Source of the DNA: Legionella sheltonii
GTDB lineage: Bacteria; Pseudomonadota; Gammaproteobacteria; Legionellales; Legionellaceae
DNA: 64,000 nucleotides
Assembly (NCBI RefSeq): GCF_026191355.1
Contig: NZ_JAPHOQ010000016.1
Span: forward strand, 1-64,000
Direction of reading: 5' to 3'
Shown here: positions 34,198 to 43,587 of the stretch, piece after piece
How positions within the stretch are numbered: position 1 is the stretch's first letter
Layout: the number at the start of each line of letters is the position of its first letter
Position numbers and translations under genes: made by a program
Notes under the pieces: model-generated
What the model was told of the DNA's origin: nothing
Database searches by the model: none
Seen by the model: the letters and a program-made list of their open reading frames with translations, nothing else

Positions 34198-35313
34198 TTA
34201 TTCCTTCTGCAATGACTCCATCACAGCCCCCAAGAAACGAGTTGCCTCGCCTCCAGTAACTGCTCGGTGATCAAAACTTAGTGATAATGGAAGTATATTA
34301 TGTGCTTCTATGACACCTTCCGTATTAACAACAGCCCCTTGATAGAGTCTACCCACTGCCAAGATGGCAACCATGGGGGGAACAATAATCGGACTTGCAA
34401 AGCGACCTGCGAATTTTCCAAAATTGGAAAGAGTGATGGTAGCTCCTTTCAATTTATCGGCGGTAATTTCTCGATTACTCACTGAGTGTTTAAATTCATT
34501 GATCATTTTTCGTAGTTCGGTATCGGAATGTTTTCCCGCATCATGAATTACAGGTACAAATAATCCTTCTTCATTGTCCATAGCTAATCCAAGATGGACT
34601 TGCTTAAAACATTGACGAGCACTATGTTTTGTATCAAACCATGCATTTAATGCAGGCTCTTTTTTAGCAGCGTAGATCATTGCGTGGATTAAACGAACGG
34701 TGATGTCAGTACCTGGTTTCCAAGCACTAATATCTGCTTCATCAAAAATACTAACCGGGACTACTTCTGTATGAGATTGAATCATACTGTTGAGCATGGC
34801 TCGTCTAACTCCGCGTAACGGTTCAAAACCAGCAGGAACTTCAGCATTTTTATCTGCTTGTGCTTGAACATCATTACGAGTAATGACACCAAACTCTCCA
34901 GTTCCTTTAAGCGTAGCTAAATCAATACCCAGTTTTTTAGCAAGCATTTTCACCGCCGGGGTGGCTTTGATACGATTTCTAGCAGAGTGTTGTGCCCCTA
35001 TAGTAAAATTGTCTTCTGAAACTTCACTACTTTCTTCTAAATTACCTACTACTGTTCCTTTGTCTGCTGGCTTGGCACTGGTTGATTCAAAAGCTACCAA
35101 AGGTTCCCCTGTTTTAATGACATCACCAGGTTTTCCATATAATTTGCTTATAGTGCCAGACTGAGGACAAGGTACATCCACTACTGCTTTTGCGGTTTCC
35201 ATAGAAACTAAAGGTTGATCTGCTACCACAGTATCGCCTTCTTTGACAAACCATTCATGTATCTCAGCATCTGGTAGGCCTTCACCCAAATCAGGTAGAT
35301 TGAAAATATTCAT
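34198..35313 (-). CDS. pdhC: Dihydrolipoamide acyltransferase (E2 of 2-oxoacid dehydrogenase)
   Basis: A 371-residue E2. One lipoyl domain occupies residues 1-75, with the lipoyl Lys in VSMETAKAVVDVPCP. A peripheral-subunit-binding domain follows at about 110-145 (KATPAVKMLAKKLGIDL). The catalytic domain ends with LSFDHRAVTGGEATRF, which has the active-site His/Asp. It is short: a single lipoyl domain, as in branched-chain or Gram-positive-type complexes. It follows the E1beta gene by 2 bp. An E3 gene is absent, so lipoamide dehydrogenase must be supplied from elsewhere. Confidence 0.9.
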   Translation of the reverse strand: MNIFNLPDLGEGLPDAEIHEWFVKEGDTVVADQPLVSMETAKAVVDVPCPQSGTISKLYGKPGDVIKTGEPLVAFESTSAKPADKGTVVGNLEESSEVSEDNFTIGAQHSARNRIKATPAVKMLAKKLGIDLATLKGTGEFGVITRNDVQAQADKNAEVPAGFEPLRGVRRAMLNSMIQSHTEVVPVSIFDEADISAWKPGTDITVRLIHAMIYAAKKEPALNAWFDTKHSARQCFKQVHLGLAMDNEEGLFVPVIHDAGKHSDTELRKMINEFKHSVSNREITADKLKGATITLSNFGKFAGRFASPIIVPPMVAILAVGRLYQGAVVNTEGVIEAHNILPLSLSFDHRAVTGGEATRFLGAVMESLQKE

Positions 35314-35315
35314 TA

Positions 35316-36290
35316 TTACTCCATTAAGCTCATAACGCTGTTTTTAATACGTGTAATACTGGGTATGTATTGTTTTTCCAATTGGAAATAAGGCATTACA
35401 GTATCATATCCAGTTACCCGCTGAACTGGGGCCATTAAATCAGCCATACAATTTTCCATAATTTGTGCTGAAATTTCGGCGCCAACCCCACAAGTTTTTG
35501 CTCCCTCATGAACGATAACACAACGTCCTGTTTTTTCTACAGAGGCTAAAATTGTTTCTATGTCCAGTGGTTTGATGGTTGCAACATCGATTACTTCGCA
35601 GGAAACTCCTTCCTCACCCAATTGTTTCGCTGCTTGTTGTGTTTCGTGAATACTGGCACCCCAGCTTATTAAGGTAACGTCGTCACCTTCTTGCAAAGTA
35701 AAACATTTACCTATAGGCAGTGCCTGGCCATTATCTTCTACAGGTTGCTTGACCAAACGATAAATGCGTTTCGGTTCAAGAAAAATGACTGGATCAGGAT
35801 TACGCATAGCGGCTAAGAGCAAGCCATAAGCTCTCTTTGGGGAGGAGGGAATTACCACTTGTAACCCTGGAATATGAGCAAATAAAGCTTCAGTACTTTC
35901 TGAATGGTGTTCTGGAGCGCGGATACCCCCACCAAAAGGAGCTCGAAAAACAAGAGGACAATGGAGTCGTCCGCGTGTTCTATTCCGCATACGAGCAGCA
36001 TGAGAAATAATTTGGTTCATGGCAGGATAAATAAATCCCATAAATTGAAATTCAGCGACTGGTTTTAGTCCTTGGATTGACATACCAATGGCCAAACCTG
36101 CAATCATGGATTCGGCAAGAGGAGTATCAAATACTCGCTTTTCACCAAAGCGTTCTTGTAATCCCACTGTGGCGCGGAATACACCTCCGTTTTTGCCAAC
36201 ATCTTCACCAAAAACCACAACATTTTCATCATGAGCTAACTCATAAGCCAAAGCCTGAGTCACTGCCTCAATCAAAGTAATATCAGGCAT
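35316..36290 (-). CDS. pdhB: 2-oxoacid dehydrogenase E1 component beta subunit
   Basis: A 324-residue transketolase-like E1beta. It shows the typical EDVGKNGGVFRAT, FDTPLAESMIAGLAIGMS and LVFRAPFGGGIRAPEHHSE. It forms an alpha2beta2 E1 with the upstream gene and decarboxylates a 2-oxoacid with thiamine diphosphate. It overlaps E1alpha by 8 bp and E2 follows after 2 bp. Pyruvate, acetoin and branched-chain substrates cannot be told apart by eye. Confidence 0.92.
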   Translation of the reverse strand: MPDITLIEAVTQALAYELAHDENVVVFGEDVGKNGGVFRATVGLQERFGEKRVFDTPLAESMIAGLAIGMSIQGLKPVAEFQFMGFIYPAMNQIISHAARMRNRTRGRLHCPLVFRAPFGGGIRAPEHHSESTEALFAHIPGLQVVIPSSPKRAYGLLLAAMRNPDPVIFLEPKRIYRLVKQPVEDNGQALPIGKCFTLQEGDDVTLISWGASIHETQQAAKQLGEEGVSCEVIDVATIKPLDIETILASVEKTGRCVIVHEGAKTCGVGAEISAQIMENCMADLMAPVQRVTGYDTVMPYFQLEKQYIPSITRIKNSVMSLME

Positions 36291-37356
36291 GAGTTGCTTC
36301 CTCCATAGCTATTGCGCGTTGTTCCACTAAATACTCGGGTAATTCAGCATAATGATAATCAAAAATACTGCTAATAGGCTGCATTTTCATACTCAGGTAT
36401 TCATTAACTGCTTTTTCTACTTCTTCAGCACAATGGATTACTAATTTTTCTTCATCATTGGCATTCCAGATTTTTTGCTCCATAAGGAACTCTTTGAATC
36501 GAGAGATTGGCTCCCTCGGCTTGGCCTTTTCAACTTCATCACAAGGTTGATAGCGAGTGGCATCGTCGGCTGTTGTATGATCAGATAAACGGTAAGATAT
36601 CGCTTCAATTAAAGTAGGTCCTTCACCACGTCGTGCCTTTTCAATTGCATCGCCAATAACCTGTCTTGTTGCCAATATGTCATTGCCATCGATTTGTATG
36701 CCTTTAAAACCTGCAGCTATTGCTTTTTGTGCAATAGTTTTTGAACCTGTCTGTTGGTCTCTGGGAACAGAAATAGCCCATTGATTGTTGTTCACAACAA
36801 AAACGACAGGTAAGTTCCAAGTACCTGCAACATTCATCGCTTCATAGAAATCACCTTCTGAAGTGCCACCTTCTCCAAGACAAACTACAGCAACGCGTGG
36901 TTGATTTCTATATTGGAAAGCAAATGCAACACCAGTTGCATGCAAGCATTGTGAGGCAATTGGAACACATATTGGTAGGTCTTCTGAATTACAAGAAAAC
37001 TGGCTTCCTCGTTCGTCACCACCCCAAAATGCTAAAATTTCAGACATTTTTACACCACGTTGAAATTGAGCAGCATAATCACGGTAATATGGAATCAACA
37101 CATCCTCAGGACGCATCGCATGGCCTATGGCTGTGGAAATTGCCTCCTGTCCGTTAATAGGAGCATAAGTTCCCATTTTACCCGTTCTTTGCAAAGCAAT
37201 GGCTTTTTTATCAAAGGTGCGTGTAAGAACCATGATTCTATAAAGCTCTTTTAGTGCAGAATGATCATGGGCAAAAGCGGGGAGTTGGCCGACTAATTTT
37301 CCATGTTCATTTAAAAATTGAATATATGTAATATCAAATTGAGCAACTGTTGACAT
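36283..37356 (-). CDS. pdhA: 2-oxoacid dehydrogenase E1 component alpha subunit
   Basis: A 357-residue E1alpha. I use the ATG at 37356, behind AAGGAG six bases upstream, in place of a start 42 bp earlier. The thiamine diphosphate motif runs from LGEGGTSEGDF to FVVNNNQWAIS; its first part is G-E-G where most relatives have G-D-G. The phosphorylation-loop region YRLSDHTTADDATRY is typical. First gene of the E1alpha-E1beta-E2 operon, divergent from pabB. Probably pyruvate dehydrogenase-like or branched-chain type. Confidence 0.92.
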   Translation of the reverse strand: MSTVAQFDITYIQFLNEHGKLVGQLPAFAHDHSALKELYRIMVLTRTFDKKAIALQRTGKMGTYAPINGQEAISTAIGHAMRPEDVLIPYYRDYAAQFQRGVKMSEILAFWGGDERGSQFSCNSEDLPICVPIASQCLHATGVAFAFQYRNQPRVAVVCLGEGGTSEGDFYEAMNVAGTWNLPVVFVVNNNQWAISVPRDQQTGSKTIAQKAIAAGFKGIQIDGNDILATRQVIGDAIEKARRGEGPTLIEAISYRLSDHTTADDATRYQPCDEVEKAKPREPISRFKEFLMEQKIWNANDEEKLVIHCAEEVEKAVNEYLSMKMQPISSIFDYHYAELPEYLVEQRAIAMEEATHA

Positions 37357-37459
37357 ATGAGGCTCCTTGTCAATAAAGCGTTTGCATAGCATACTCACAA
37401 ATTAATTTAAAAACCAGAGAATTAGTGTTGGAATGATATTAAAAAAGAAGTAATTTTGT

Positions 37460-37520
37460 AGCGCTGGGAATGGTGTGGCGGGGGTCGTCCTTCGGCCCCG
37501 CTGCGCTGTACTCGGGCTAT
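37460..37520. repeat. G+C-rich hairpin between pdhA and pabB
   Basis: GCGGGG near 37478 pairs with CCCCGC near 37496, around GTCGTCCTTCGG, in a short G+C-rich island inside AT-rich intergenic DNA. The island continues to CTCGGGCTATC. Similar CCCGGGCTA-like pieces lie after hemJ and the NUDIX gene, so it may be another degenerate dispersed repeat. No regulatory role is shown. Confidence 0.4.
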
Positions 37521-37555
37521 CTAAGTTTTATAATAATTACCTAAGAGGGTCTATT

Positions 37556-38878
37556 TTGAGTCAATTTGTATTTCATTCATTGGACTATCATCATTCGCTG
37601 CATGATTATTACCAAAAATTACGGCATCTACCTGGTTTTGTTCTTCTAGAAAGTACAGACCGCATTCATGGGCGTTATGATATTCTTAGTGCCTACCCTT
37701 ATGATTCCATCCAAATTGCTCACAGCTCTTCCGATTTATCGTATTTATTAAAGGAAATAAATCACATTTTATCTCCATTACCCTCTGTGTCCGATCTTCC
37801 TTTTCAAGGCGGGGCTTTGGGATATGTATCTTATGATCTTGGTGCAAAGTTATTTGGAATAAACTCCCAGATACAACCCACATTAGAGAATATGCCTTTA
37901 TTGGATCTTGGTTTGTATGATTGGGCAATAATTGTAGATCATCATAAAAAAATTATTACATTGTTTGCAGCAAATACGCATCCATCAACCCCTAGAATAG
38001 TTGATGAAGTCATCGAATTATGGAGTAACTCTATTGGACAACCTGGCACCGCATTAATTAAAAGCAATTTTACTCCATTGGTATCAAAGCAGAATTACCA
38101 GGAGGCATTTTTCTCTATCCATCAATTCTTAAACGAAGGAAGAAGTTATCAGGTCAATCTTACTCAGCCTTTTCATGCTGCTTATGAAGGAGACAGTTGG
38201 TTTTTTTACGATAAAATTTGCAGAGAAAATCCTGTTCCTTTTGCTGCCTTTATGAAAACAAAGCATGCAGATATTTTAAGTTTCTCTCCAGAGCGTTTTC
38301 TATTTCATGAGGCAGGTAAATTGGTCGCATCTCCTATTAAAGGAACAATAGGGCGTTCTAATAATCTCCTCGGTGATGAGCAGTTAAAAAACAAATTAAG
38401 TTCTTGTGAAAAAAATCGGGCTGAGAATGTCATGATTGTTGATTTGTTGAGGAATGATTTAGGTAAAATTGCTCTGCCTGGTTCAGTACACGTAACCCAT
38501 TTATGTGAAGTACAAAGTTATAATTCAGTGCATCATTTAGTAAGTACAATTGAAGCGCAATGCATACCAACAATTCTACCTTTTGAGACATTTTTATCCT
38601 GCTTTCCTGGGGGATCTATTACAGGTGCACCGAAAATTGAGTCCATGCGAATTATTCATGAGCAAGAATCGTATGCACGAGGAATTTACTGTGGGTCGAT
38701 AGGCTATTTTTCACGACATGGACGATTTGATACAAATATTGCTATTCGTACAGTCACCGCAAAAGAAAATATTTTGCATTTAGCTGCTGGTGGTGGAATT
38801 GTTATTGACTCTGACTGTGAAGATGAATATCGTGAATGTTTCATCAAAATAGCAGCGGTCATTAATGGACTTAACTGA
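37556..38878 (+). CDS. pabB: Aminodeoxychorismate synthase component I
   Basis: A 440-residue chorismate-binding enzyme that aminates chorismate for p-aminobenzoate and folate synthesis. I start it at a TTG (37556) six bases after GAGGG; the frame upstream runs through a G+C-rich hairpin and is not convincing. The conserved PIKGTIGRS (with the catalytic Lys), ENVMIVDLLRNDLGKI and PGGSITGAPK motifs are present. The glutaminase PabA is not adjacent. It overlaps the NUDIX gene by 14 bp. folK, another folate gene, lies elsewhere in the window. Confidence 0.9.
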   Translation: MSQFVFHSLDYHHSLHDYYQKLRHLPGFVLLESTDRIHGRYDILSAYPYDSIQIAHSSSDLSYLLKEINHILSPLPSVSDLPFQGGALGYVSYDLGAKLFGINSQIQPTLENMPLLDLGLYDWAIIVDHHKKIITLFAANTHPSTPRIVDEVIELWSNSIGQPGTALIKSNFTPLVSKQNYQEAFFSIHQFLNEGRSYQVNLTQPFHAAYEGDSWFFYDKICRENPVPFAAFMKTKHADILSFSPERFLFHEAGKLVASPIKGTIGRSNNLLGDEQLKNKLSSCEKNRAENVMIVDLLRNDLGKIALPGSVHVTHLCEVQSYNSVHHLVSTIEAQCIPTILPFETFLSCFPGGSITGAPKIESMRIIHEQESYARGIYCGSIGYFSRHGRFDTNIAIRTVTAKENILHLAAGGGIVIDSDCEDEYRECFIKIAAVINGLN

Positions 38879-39368
38879 ATCTAAAAATAAAAAAATTGTG
38901 CATTCGGCAGTGGTTGTTTTGTATGAAAAATTATCCGATTCGTTAATTTTGACAAAACGTAGTGATCAACTGCGAACACATCCCGGTGAAATATGTTTCC
39001 CTGGTGGCTCATGGGAGGAAGGGGATGAAAATTACTATGCTACAGCGCTTCGAGAATTGAAGGAAGAGTTGGGTATTGCTCCAGACCGTATTACACTGAT
39101 AAGAGAATTGGACATACAGAATACTCTTCTAGGAAGTATTATTCATCCTTGGTTTGCGAGTGTTGAGTCTGTTCATCCCTATGAGTTAAATTCTCATGAA
39201 GTAGTTCGCCTTATCCCTATCCCAATGACATTAGTTCAAGATGCAAAAAATTATAAAGATTTTATGATTGAGCGAGGCGGACGTCGTTATGTCACCTGTG
39301 AATTTACCGCGAATAAGGATTGGGTATGGGGTGCAACAGCCCGCATAATGAGGCAATTAGCTAAATAG
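38865..39368 (+). CDS. NUDIX hydrolase, CoA-pyrophosphatase type
   Basis: A 167-residue NUDIX protein. The Nudix box is GGSWEEGDENYYATALRELKEELG at about residues 45-68 with all acidic metal ligands. The preceding LTKRSDQLRTHPGEICFPGG is the CoA pyrophosphatase (YeaB/NudL) signature, so it probably splits CoA or acyl-CoA to phosphopantetheine and adenosine 3',5'-bisphosphate. Its ATG lies inside the pabB end (14-bp overlap), so it is translationally coupled to it. Confidence 0.87.
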   Translation: MDLTESKNKKIVHSAVVVLYEKLSDSLILTKRSDQLRTHPGEICFPGGSWEEGDENYYATALRELKEELGIAPDRITLIRELDIQNTLLGSIIHPWFASVESVHPYELNSHEVVRLIPIPMTLVQDAKNYKDFMIERGGRRYVTCEFTANKDWVWGATARIMRQLAK

Positions 39369-39393
39369 GAGTATAGGAGAATTAGCAGTGCAG

Positions 39394-39470
39394 GTCATTT
39401 CGAGTGTAGCGATGGACCTCCTCGCCTAGGATGGCGGTGTCAGCTCCCGGATTAGTTGCGCTAATCCGGG
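39394..39470. repeat. Dispersed repeat fragment with a strong hairpin
   Basis: GTCATTTCGAGTGTAGCGATGGACCTC at 39394-39420 matches the dispersed-repeat arm at 8981 and the reverse of 45885. It is followed by a perfect 10-bp stem: CCCGGATTAG (39446-39455), a TTGCG loop and CTAATCCGGG (39461-39470). It lies between the convergent NUDIX and fadD genes and probably acts as a bidirectional terminator. The match begins near the GTCAT end, but the opposite ATGAC end is not clear. Confidence 0.6.
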
Positions 39471-39488
39471 CTGCAAATGCTACCATCA

Positions 39489-41201
39489 TTAAATGGCCAC
39501 AGCGGGTTTTGTTTCTGGATGGCTAGGAGAAGTAGTCGCATGACTGTCTTTAAGTGCCCGACGAAGAATTTTTCCCACATTTGTTTTGGGAAGCTCATTG
39601 TAAAATTCAACTACTTTAGGGACTTTATAAGCGGTTAGATGTTCGCGACAATAAGCAATAATTTGTTCCGCAGTTAAACTAGGATCTCTTTTCACAATAC
39701 AGGCTTTAACACGCTCACCAGATTCTTTATCAACAATGCCAACAACCCCAACCTCTAAAACACCGGGGTGCATTGCAATCACTTGTTCTACTTCATTTGG
39801 ATAAACATTAAATCCGGAGACGAGTAACATATCTTTTTTACGATCAACTAAATAAATAAAACCTTCTTCATCCATTTTGCCAATGTCACCAGTTTTTAAA
39901 TAGCCATTTTTAGTAAATACCAATGCAGTTTCATCAGGTCGTTTCCAATATCCAGGAGTTACCTGAGGTCCTTTAATACATATTTCGCCACTTGTACCTA
40001 TTGGTACTTCATGTTCCTCATCATCGAGAATAATCACATCTGTAGAAGGAAGCGGTAGTCCTACACTTCCGTTATATTCAACAAGGTTCATCGGATTTAT
40101 GATGGCAGCAGGACTGGTTTCAGTTAAGCCATAAGCTTCTAATACGGGAGTTTTAGTAACTTCCAACCATTTAAGGGCTACGCTTTTTTGCAAAGCCATT
40201 CCACCAGCAAGTGAAATTTTCAGTTTACTGAAATCAACTTCTTTAAATTTGGGATGATTTAATAATACATTAAACAGTGTATTAACACCTGTAATTGCTG
40301 AAAAATGCGCTTTTTTTAATTCTTTAATAAAGTGCCCTACATCACGGGGATTGGTGATCAAGATGTTTTTTGCACCTAGTTTTAAAAAAGTTAAACAATT
40401 CGCAGTAAGAGAAAAAATATGATAAAGAGGAATTGCCGTAACAATGATTTCATCACCATCTAAACCTATTGGTTTAATCCATGAATCGGCTTGAAGGACA
40501 TTGGAGACCATATTCCCATGAGTTAAAACAGCACCTTTTGCCACACCGGTTGTTCCTCCGGTATATTGTAAAAATGCAATGTCATCATGATCCAATTCGA
40601 CATGATGAAGGGGCGACTGTTTTCCTTCAAGCAATGCGTAATTAAAAGCTACTGCGTGAGGAATGTTATAAGCAGGCACCATTTTTTTTACATATTTAAT
40701 TATTGAATTGATAATAATTCGTTTTGTCGTCGGAAACAGATCGGCTATCTCAGTGACAATGACATGTTTTAATGTGGGCATGGAATTTAATGCTTTTTCA
40801 ACGGTTTTTGCAAAATTAGCGAGTACAATAATTGCTTCAGCACCAGAGTCATTAATCTGATGAATCAGCTCGTCAGAAGTATAAAGAGGATTGGTATTAA
40901 CAACTACATATCCTGCTCGTAAGATGGCAAATAGAGCTACCGGATATTGAATTACGTTAGGGAGCATGATTGCTACTCGAGTCCCTTTATCCAATTTAAG
41001 TTGTTGAAGATAAGCAGCTAAATCTCTGCTCAATTCATCCAGTTCACTAAAAGTAATACTGCTCCCCAAATTGGTATATGAGGTTTTCTTAGCATAACGC
41101 GTGCAGGATTCTTTAAACAAATCTACGAGGGAAGAATATTGACTTGCGTCAATTTCGTGCGGAACTCCTTTCTGATATTGTTCAAACCACCGTTTATCCA
41201 C
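39489..41201 (-). CDS. fadD: Long-chain-fatty-acid--CoA ligase
   Basis: A 570-residue AMP-forming acyl-CoA synthetase. The phosphate-binding loop YTGGTTGVAKGAVLTHGN is near residue 215, AYGLTETSPA near 365, and the TGD motif YLKTGDIGKMDEEGFIYLVDRKKD near 440. The catalytic Lys is in NVGKILRRALK near the C terminus. It activates long-chain fatty acids for beta-oxidation and lipid synthesis. It stands alone on the minus strand and complements the fadI-fadJ operon elsewhere in the window. Confidence 0.93.
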   Translation of the reverse strand: MDKRWFEQYQKGVPHEIDASQYSSLVDLFKESCTRYAKKTSYTNLGSSITFSELDELSRDLAAYLQQLKLDKGTRVAIMLPNVIQYPVALFAILRAGYVVVNTNPLYTSDELIHQINDSGAEAIIVLANFAKTVEKALNSMPTLKHVIVTEIADLFPTTKRIIINSIIKYVKKMVPAYNIPHAVAFNYALLEGKQSPLHHVELDHDDIAFLQYTGGTTGVAKGAVLTHGNMVSNVLQADSWIKPIGLDGDEIIVTAIPLYHIFSLTANCLTFLKLGAKNILITNPRDVGHFIKELKKAHFSAITGVNTLFNVLLNHPKFKEVDFSKLKISLAGGMALQKSVALKWLEVTKTPVLEAYGLTETSPAAIINPMNLVEYNGSVGLPLPSTDVIILDDEEHEVPIGTSGEICIKGPQVTPGYWKRPDETALVFTKNGYLKTGDIGKMDEEGFIYLVDRKKDMLLVSGFNVYPNEVEQVIAMHPGVLEVGVVGIVDKESGERVKACIVKRDPSLTAEQIIAYCREHLTAYKVPKVVEFYNELPKTNVGKILRRALKDSHATTSPSHPETKPAVAI

Positions 41202-41272
41202 CTTAATATCCTTCTGTTATTGGTTTTCACATGTTAGTATAAACAAAAATATTGGTTATGGATATCATACTC

Positions 41273-41974
41273 ATGGGTGAACATATAACGCAAACTCAAG
41301 CATTTAAGCTTAAAGGTCGTCTTTATACATTTACTGTATTGCATGTATTAAATACGGACCCAGATTTTTTTTCGCAACAACTAGCTGATACTGTTGCTAA
41401 AGCCCCGAAGTTATTTGAGCATACTCCCGTTGTTTTTGATTTGTCTTCGGTGCAACAGTTGGAGTTTGATTTGCAGACTTTACTGCAGGCGGCGCGTACT
41501 CAAGGGATGATTCCTGTTGCGATTCAAGGAGGAAGTGTATTACACAACACGTTAGCTCAATGTCATGGGTTAGCGGTATTACATGCATCTTCGACGCAAG
41601 ATAAGCCGATTATTGAACGACCAATTGAAAACAATCATCACGATGCAGCAAAATCAATAACAAAATTAATTACCACACCGGTTCGTTCAGGACAGCAAGT
41701 CGTAGCAAAAGGTGCCGATCTTGTGGTTGCTGCTTCAGTGAGTCATGGTGCTGAATTATTGGCAGATGGCTGTATTCATGTATATGGCGCTTTAAGAGGC
41801 AGAGCTTTAGCGGGTATCTCGGGTGATAAGGAAGCACGAATTTTTTGTCAGTCACTTGAGGCCGAGTTGGTATCAATTGCTGGATTTTATCGCTTAAGTG
41901 ATGCGATTCAACCTTATAATGGACCTTGTCAAATTTACCTAATGGATGAACACATACATATTGAGCCTTTATGA
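41273..41974 (+). CDS. minC: Septum-site-determining protein MinC
   Basis: About 233 residues. The N-terminal FtsZ-inhibiting domain (to about 100) begins AFKLKGRLYTFTVLHV, and the C-terminal beta-helix domain has VTYLLADGCIHVYGALRGRALAG-type GALRGRALAGISGD and IAGFYRLSD. Three in-frame starts are possible: TTG 41252, ATG 41258 and ATG 41273; I prefer the last for its GGAT and fit to family length. MinD and MinE genes are not next to it here. It overlaps lpxH by 4 bp, an unusual pairing of division and lipid A functions. Confidence 0.9.
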   Translation: MGEHITQTQAFKLKGRLYTFTVLHVLNTDPDFFSQQLADTVAKAPKLFEHTPVVFDLSSVQQLEFDLQTLLQAARTQGMIPVAIQGGSVLHNTLAQCHGLAVLHASSTQDKPIIERPIENNHHDAAKSITKLITTPVRSGQQVVAKGADLVVAASVSHGAELLADGCIHVYGALRGRALAGISGDKEARIFCQSLEAELVSIAGFYRLSDAIQPYNGPCQIYLMDEHIHIEPL

Positions 41975-42690
41975 TAGAAGTTGCTTTTATTTCTGATCTT
42001 CATTTGCATCCAGAAGATCAGGCCATCGAGGAGCGTTTTGATCAATTTGTGGAATGGGCAAAAATTTCAGTTAAAAATGTTTATATCCTCGGTGATTTTT
42101 TCCATGCCTGGGCTGGTGATGATACTATCGATGAATGGAGCAGAAATATTGCCAATCAGCTATTTTCTTTAAAAAAACAGGGCATTAACCTGTTTTATAT
42201 GCATGGAAATCGTGACTTTTTATTGGGGAAAACTTTTGCAAAGCTTGCGGGATGGACTATTTTAGCGGAGCCGACAGTAATCCAATTAGGGCAGGAAAAA
42301 ATACTCCTAGTCCATGGTGATCGATATTGTACTAAAGACTTAGCGCATCAGCGCTTTAGACTGATAACTCGAAATAGAATATTTTCAATTTTATTTTTAA
42401 GTTTACCAATTAAATATCGTCAACGGTTAGTGAAGCAAATACGTTATCGAAGTCAGATGAATCAGAACAAATCTGTAGAAGAAATGGATGTTGTTGCTGA
42501 TGAAGTAATTAAGCATATGTCACGTTATCGAGTAACTCAATTAATTCATGGTCATACACATAAACCCGGCATCACCTTGTATCAAAATAATTCGCAAGAA
42601 TTAAGGCGTTATGTACTCAGTGATTGGGATGACAAACCCCATGTGTTGTGTTATGATCATACAAAAGGGCTCTATTTTGCCCACATGTAA
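41971..42690 (+). CDS. lpxH: UDP-2,3-diacylglucosamine diphosphatase
   Basis: A 239-residue calcineurin-like phosphoesterase that cleaves UDP-2,3-diacylglucosamine to lipid X and UMP in lipid A biosynthesis at the inner membrane. The metal motifs are SDLHLHP at residues 8-14, ILGDFFHAWAGDD near 39-51, MHGNRDFLL near 79, LVHGDRYC and HGHTHKP near 196. Length fits LpxH, and LpxI or LpxG are excluded by these motifs. Its ATG overlaps the minC stop (ATGA). Confidence 0.93.
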   Translation: MIEVAFISDLHLHPEDQAIEERFDQFVEWAKISVKNVYILGDFFHAWAGDDTIDEWSRNIANQLFSLKKQGINLFYMHGNRDFLLGKTFAKLAGWTILAEPTVIQLGQEKILLVHGDRYCTKDLAHQRFRLITRNRIFSILFLSLPIKYRQRLVKQIRYRSQMNQNKSVEEMDVVADEVIKHMSRYRVTQLIHGHTHKPGITLYQNNSQELRRYVLSDWDDKPHVLCYDHTKGLYFAHM

Positions 42691-42707
42691 TTTTGGAGTG
42701 TTAGGTT

Positions 42708-43577
42708 ATGACCCGAAATAAAACAGAGCTTGAAGAGCAAAAGCAAGAAGCGAATAAAACTTCTCTGGAGGGAGCGGAAAAACTCCGAAAAGAACAAAGA
42801 GATAAAGAGTACAATGCAGCGCTAGAGACCGAACAAGCCAAACAGCGACAGCAGTGGGCCAAGGTTATGGATGAGTTGAGAAGCAAACATAAACTCAAAA
42901 ATCGAAAAGAGGGCGGCCCTGAAACTTATTGGGAAGAAGTAGATCAATTGGCTGAACATCTGATTAACTCAGACCAAAACTCCACCATTGACTGGCGTTC
43001 TAATATGATGTCCTTGCTTAATTTATTAACAAAATTGAATAAAGCGATAAACATATCGTCAGAACAAGTTGCCGGTGAGGGATTAGACCTCGTGAAGCAG
43101 GCTACTAGACCTATTCCCGTGCTTGGACATCTATTTCATCCTAATGAAAAGATATATCAGTCGCTTAAAACAGCGATAGTTCATAAAGCGATTAGAGGCA
43201 AAAGCGGTATAGATTTCCCCGTCTTAGAGCAAAAGGTTTCATTTAAAGATGGAAAAGTTAACATAGCCGACTTAACTCGTGCCGATGATGGTTCTTCCTT
43301 AGCTGCAGATATCCAGCGTGGAAAAGAAGAAAATCCAGCGAATAAAGCGTTTAAAAAATTTGTTGATATTTGGTTAGAAGAACAGGGTTATCTACCGGTT
43401 CCACACGCCAATAAAGGTGTGTATCGACATCATGCAACTGGTGTATTATTGAATGAGGATAAATTTAAAGAATTAAATGATAATAGAAATACTAGCTTTG
43501 CTACATTCCTCAAAGACAATGCCACCTTGAAATATGATGAACAAAAAGAGGAGCAGAGTACTCCCACTCCTCCTTAA
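42708..43577 (+). CDS. Unrecognised coiled-coil protein; effector candidate
   Basis: A 289-residue soluble protein with no signal or membrane segment. Residues 1-70 are a highly charged coiled coil (EEQKQEANKTS; KLRKEQRDKEYN). The middle is helical (WRSNMMSLLNLLTKLNKAIN), and the C terminus has HANKGVYRHHATGVLLNEDKF followed by a Glu-rich tail, DEQKEEQSTPTPP. An acidic E-block near the extreme C terminus is typical of Dot/Icm secretion signals. No enzymatic motif seen. It follows lpxH by 17 bp, probably under its own control. Confidence 0.6.
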   Translation: MTRNKTELEEQKQEANKTSLEGAEKLRKEQRDKEYNAALETEQAKQRQQWAKVMDELRSKHKLKNRKEGGPETYWEEVDQLAEHLINSDQNSTIDWRSNMMSLLNLLTKLNKAINISSEQVAGEGLDLVKQATRPIPVLGHLFHPNEKIYQSLKTAIVHKAIRGKSGIDFPVLEQKVSFKDGKVNIADLTRADDGSSLAADIQRGKEENPANKAFKKFVDIWLEEQGYLPVPHANKGVYRHHATGVLLNEDKFKELNDNRNTSFATFLKDNATLKYDEQKEEQSTPTPP

Positions 43578-43587
43578 TCACTCTCTA

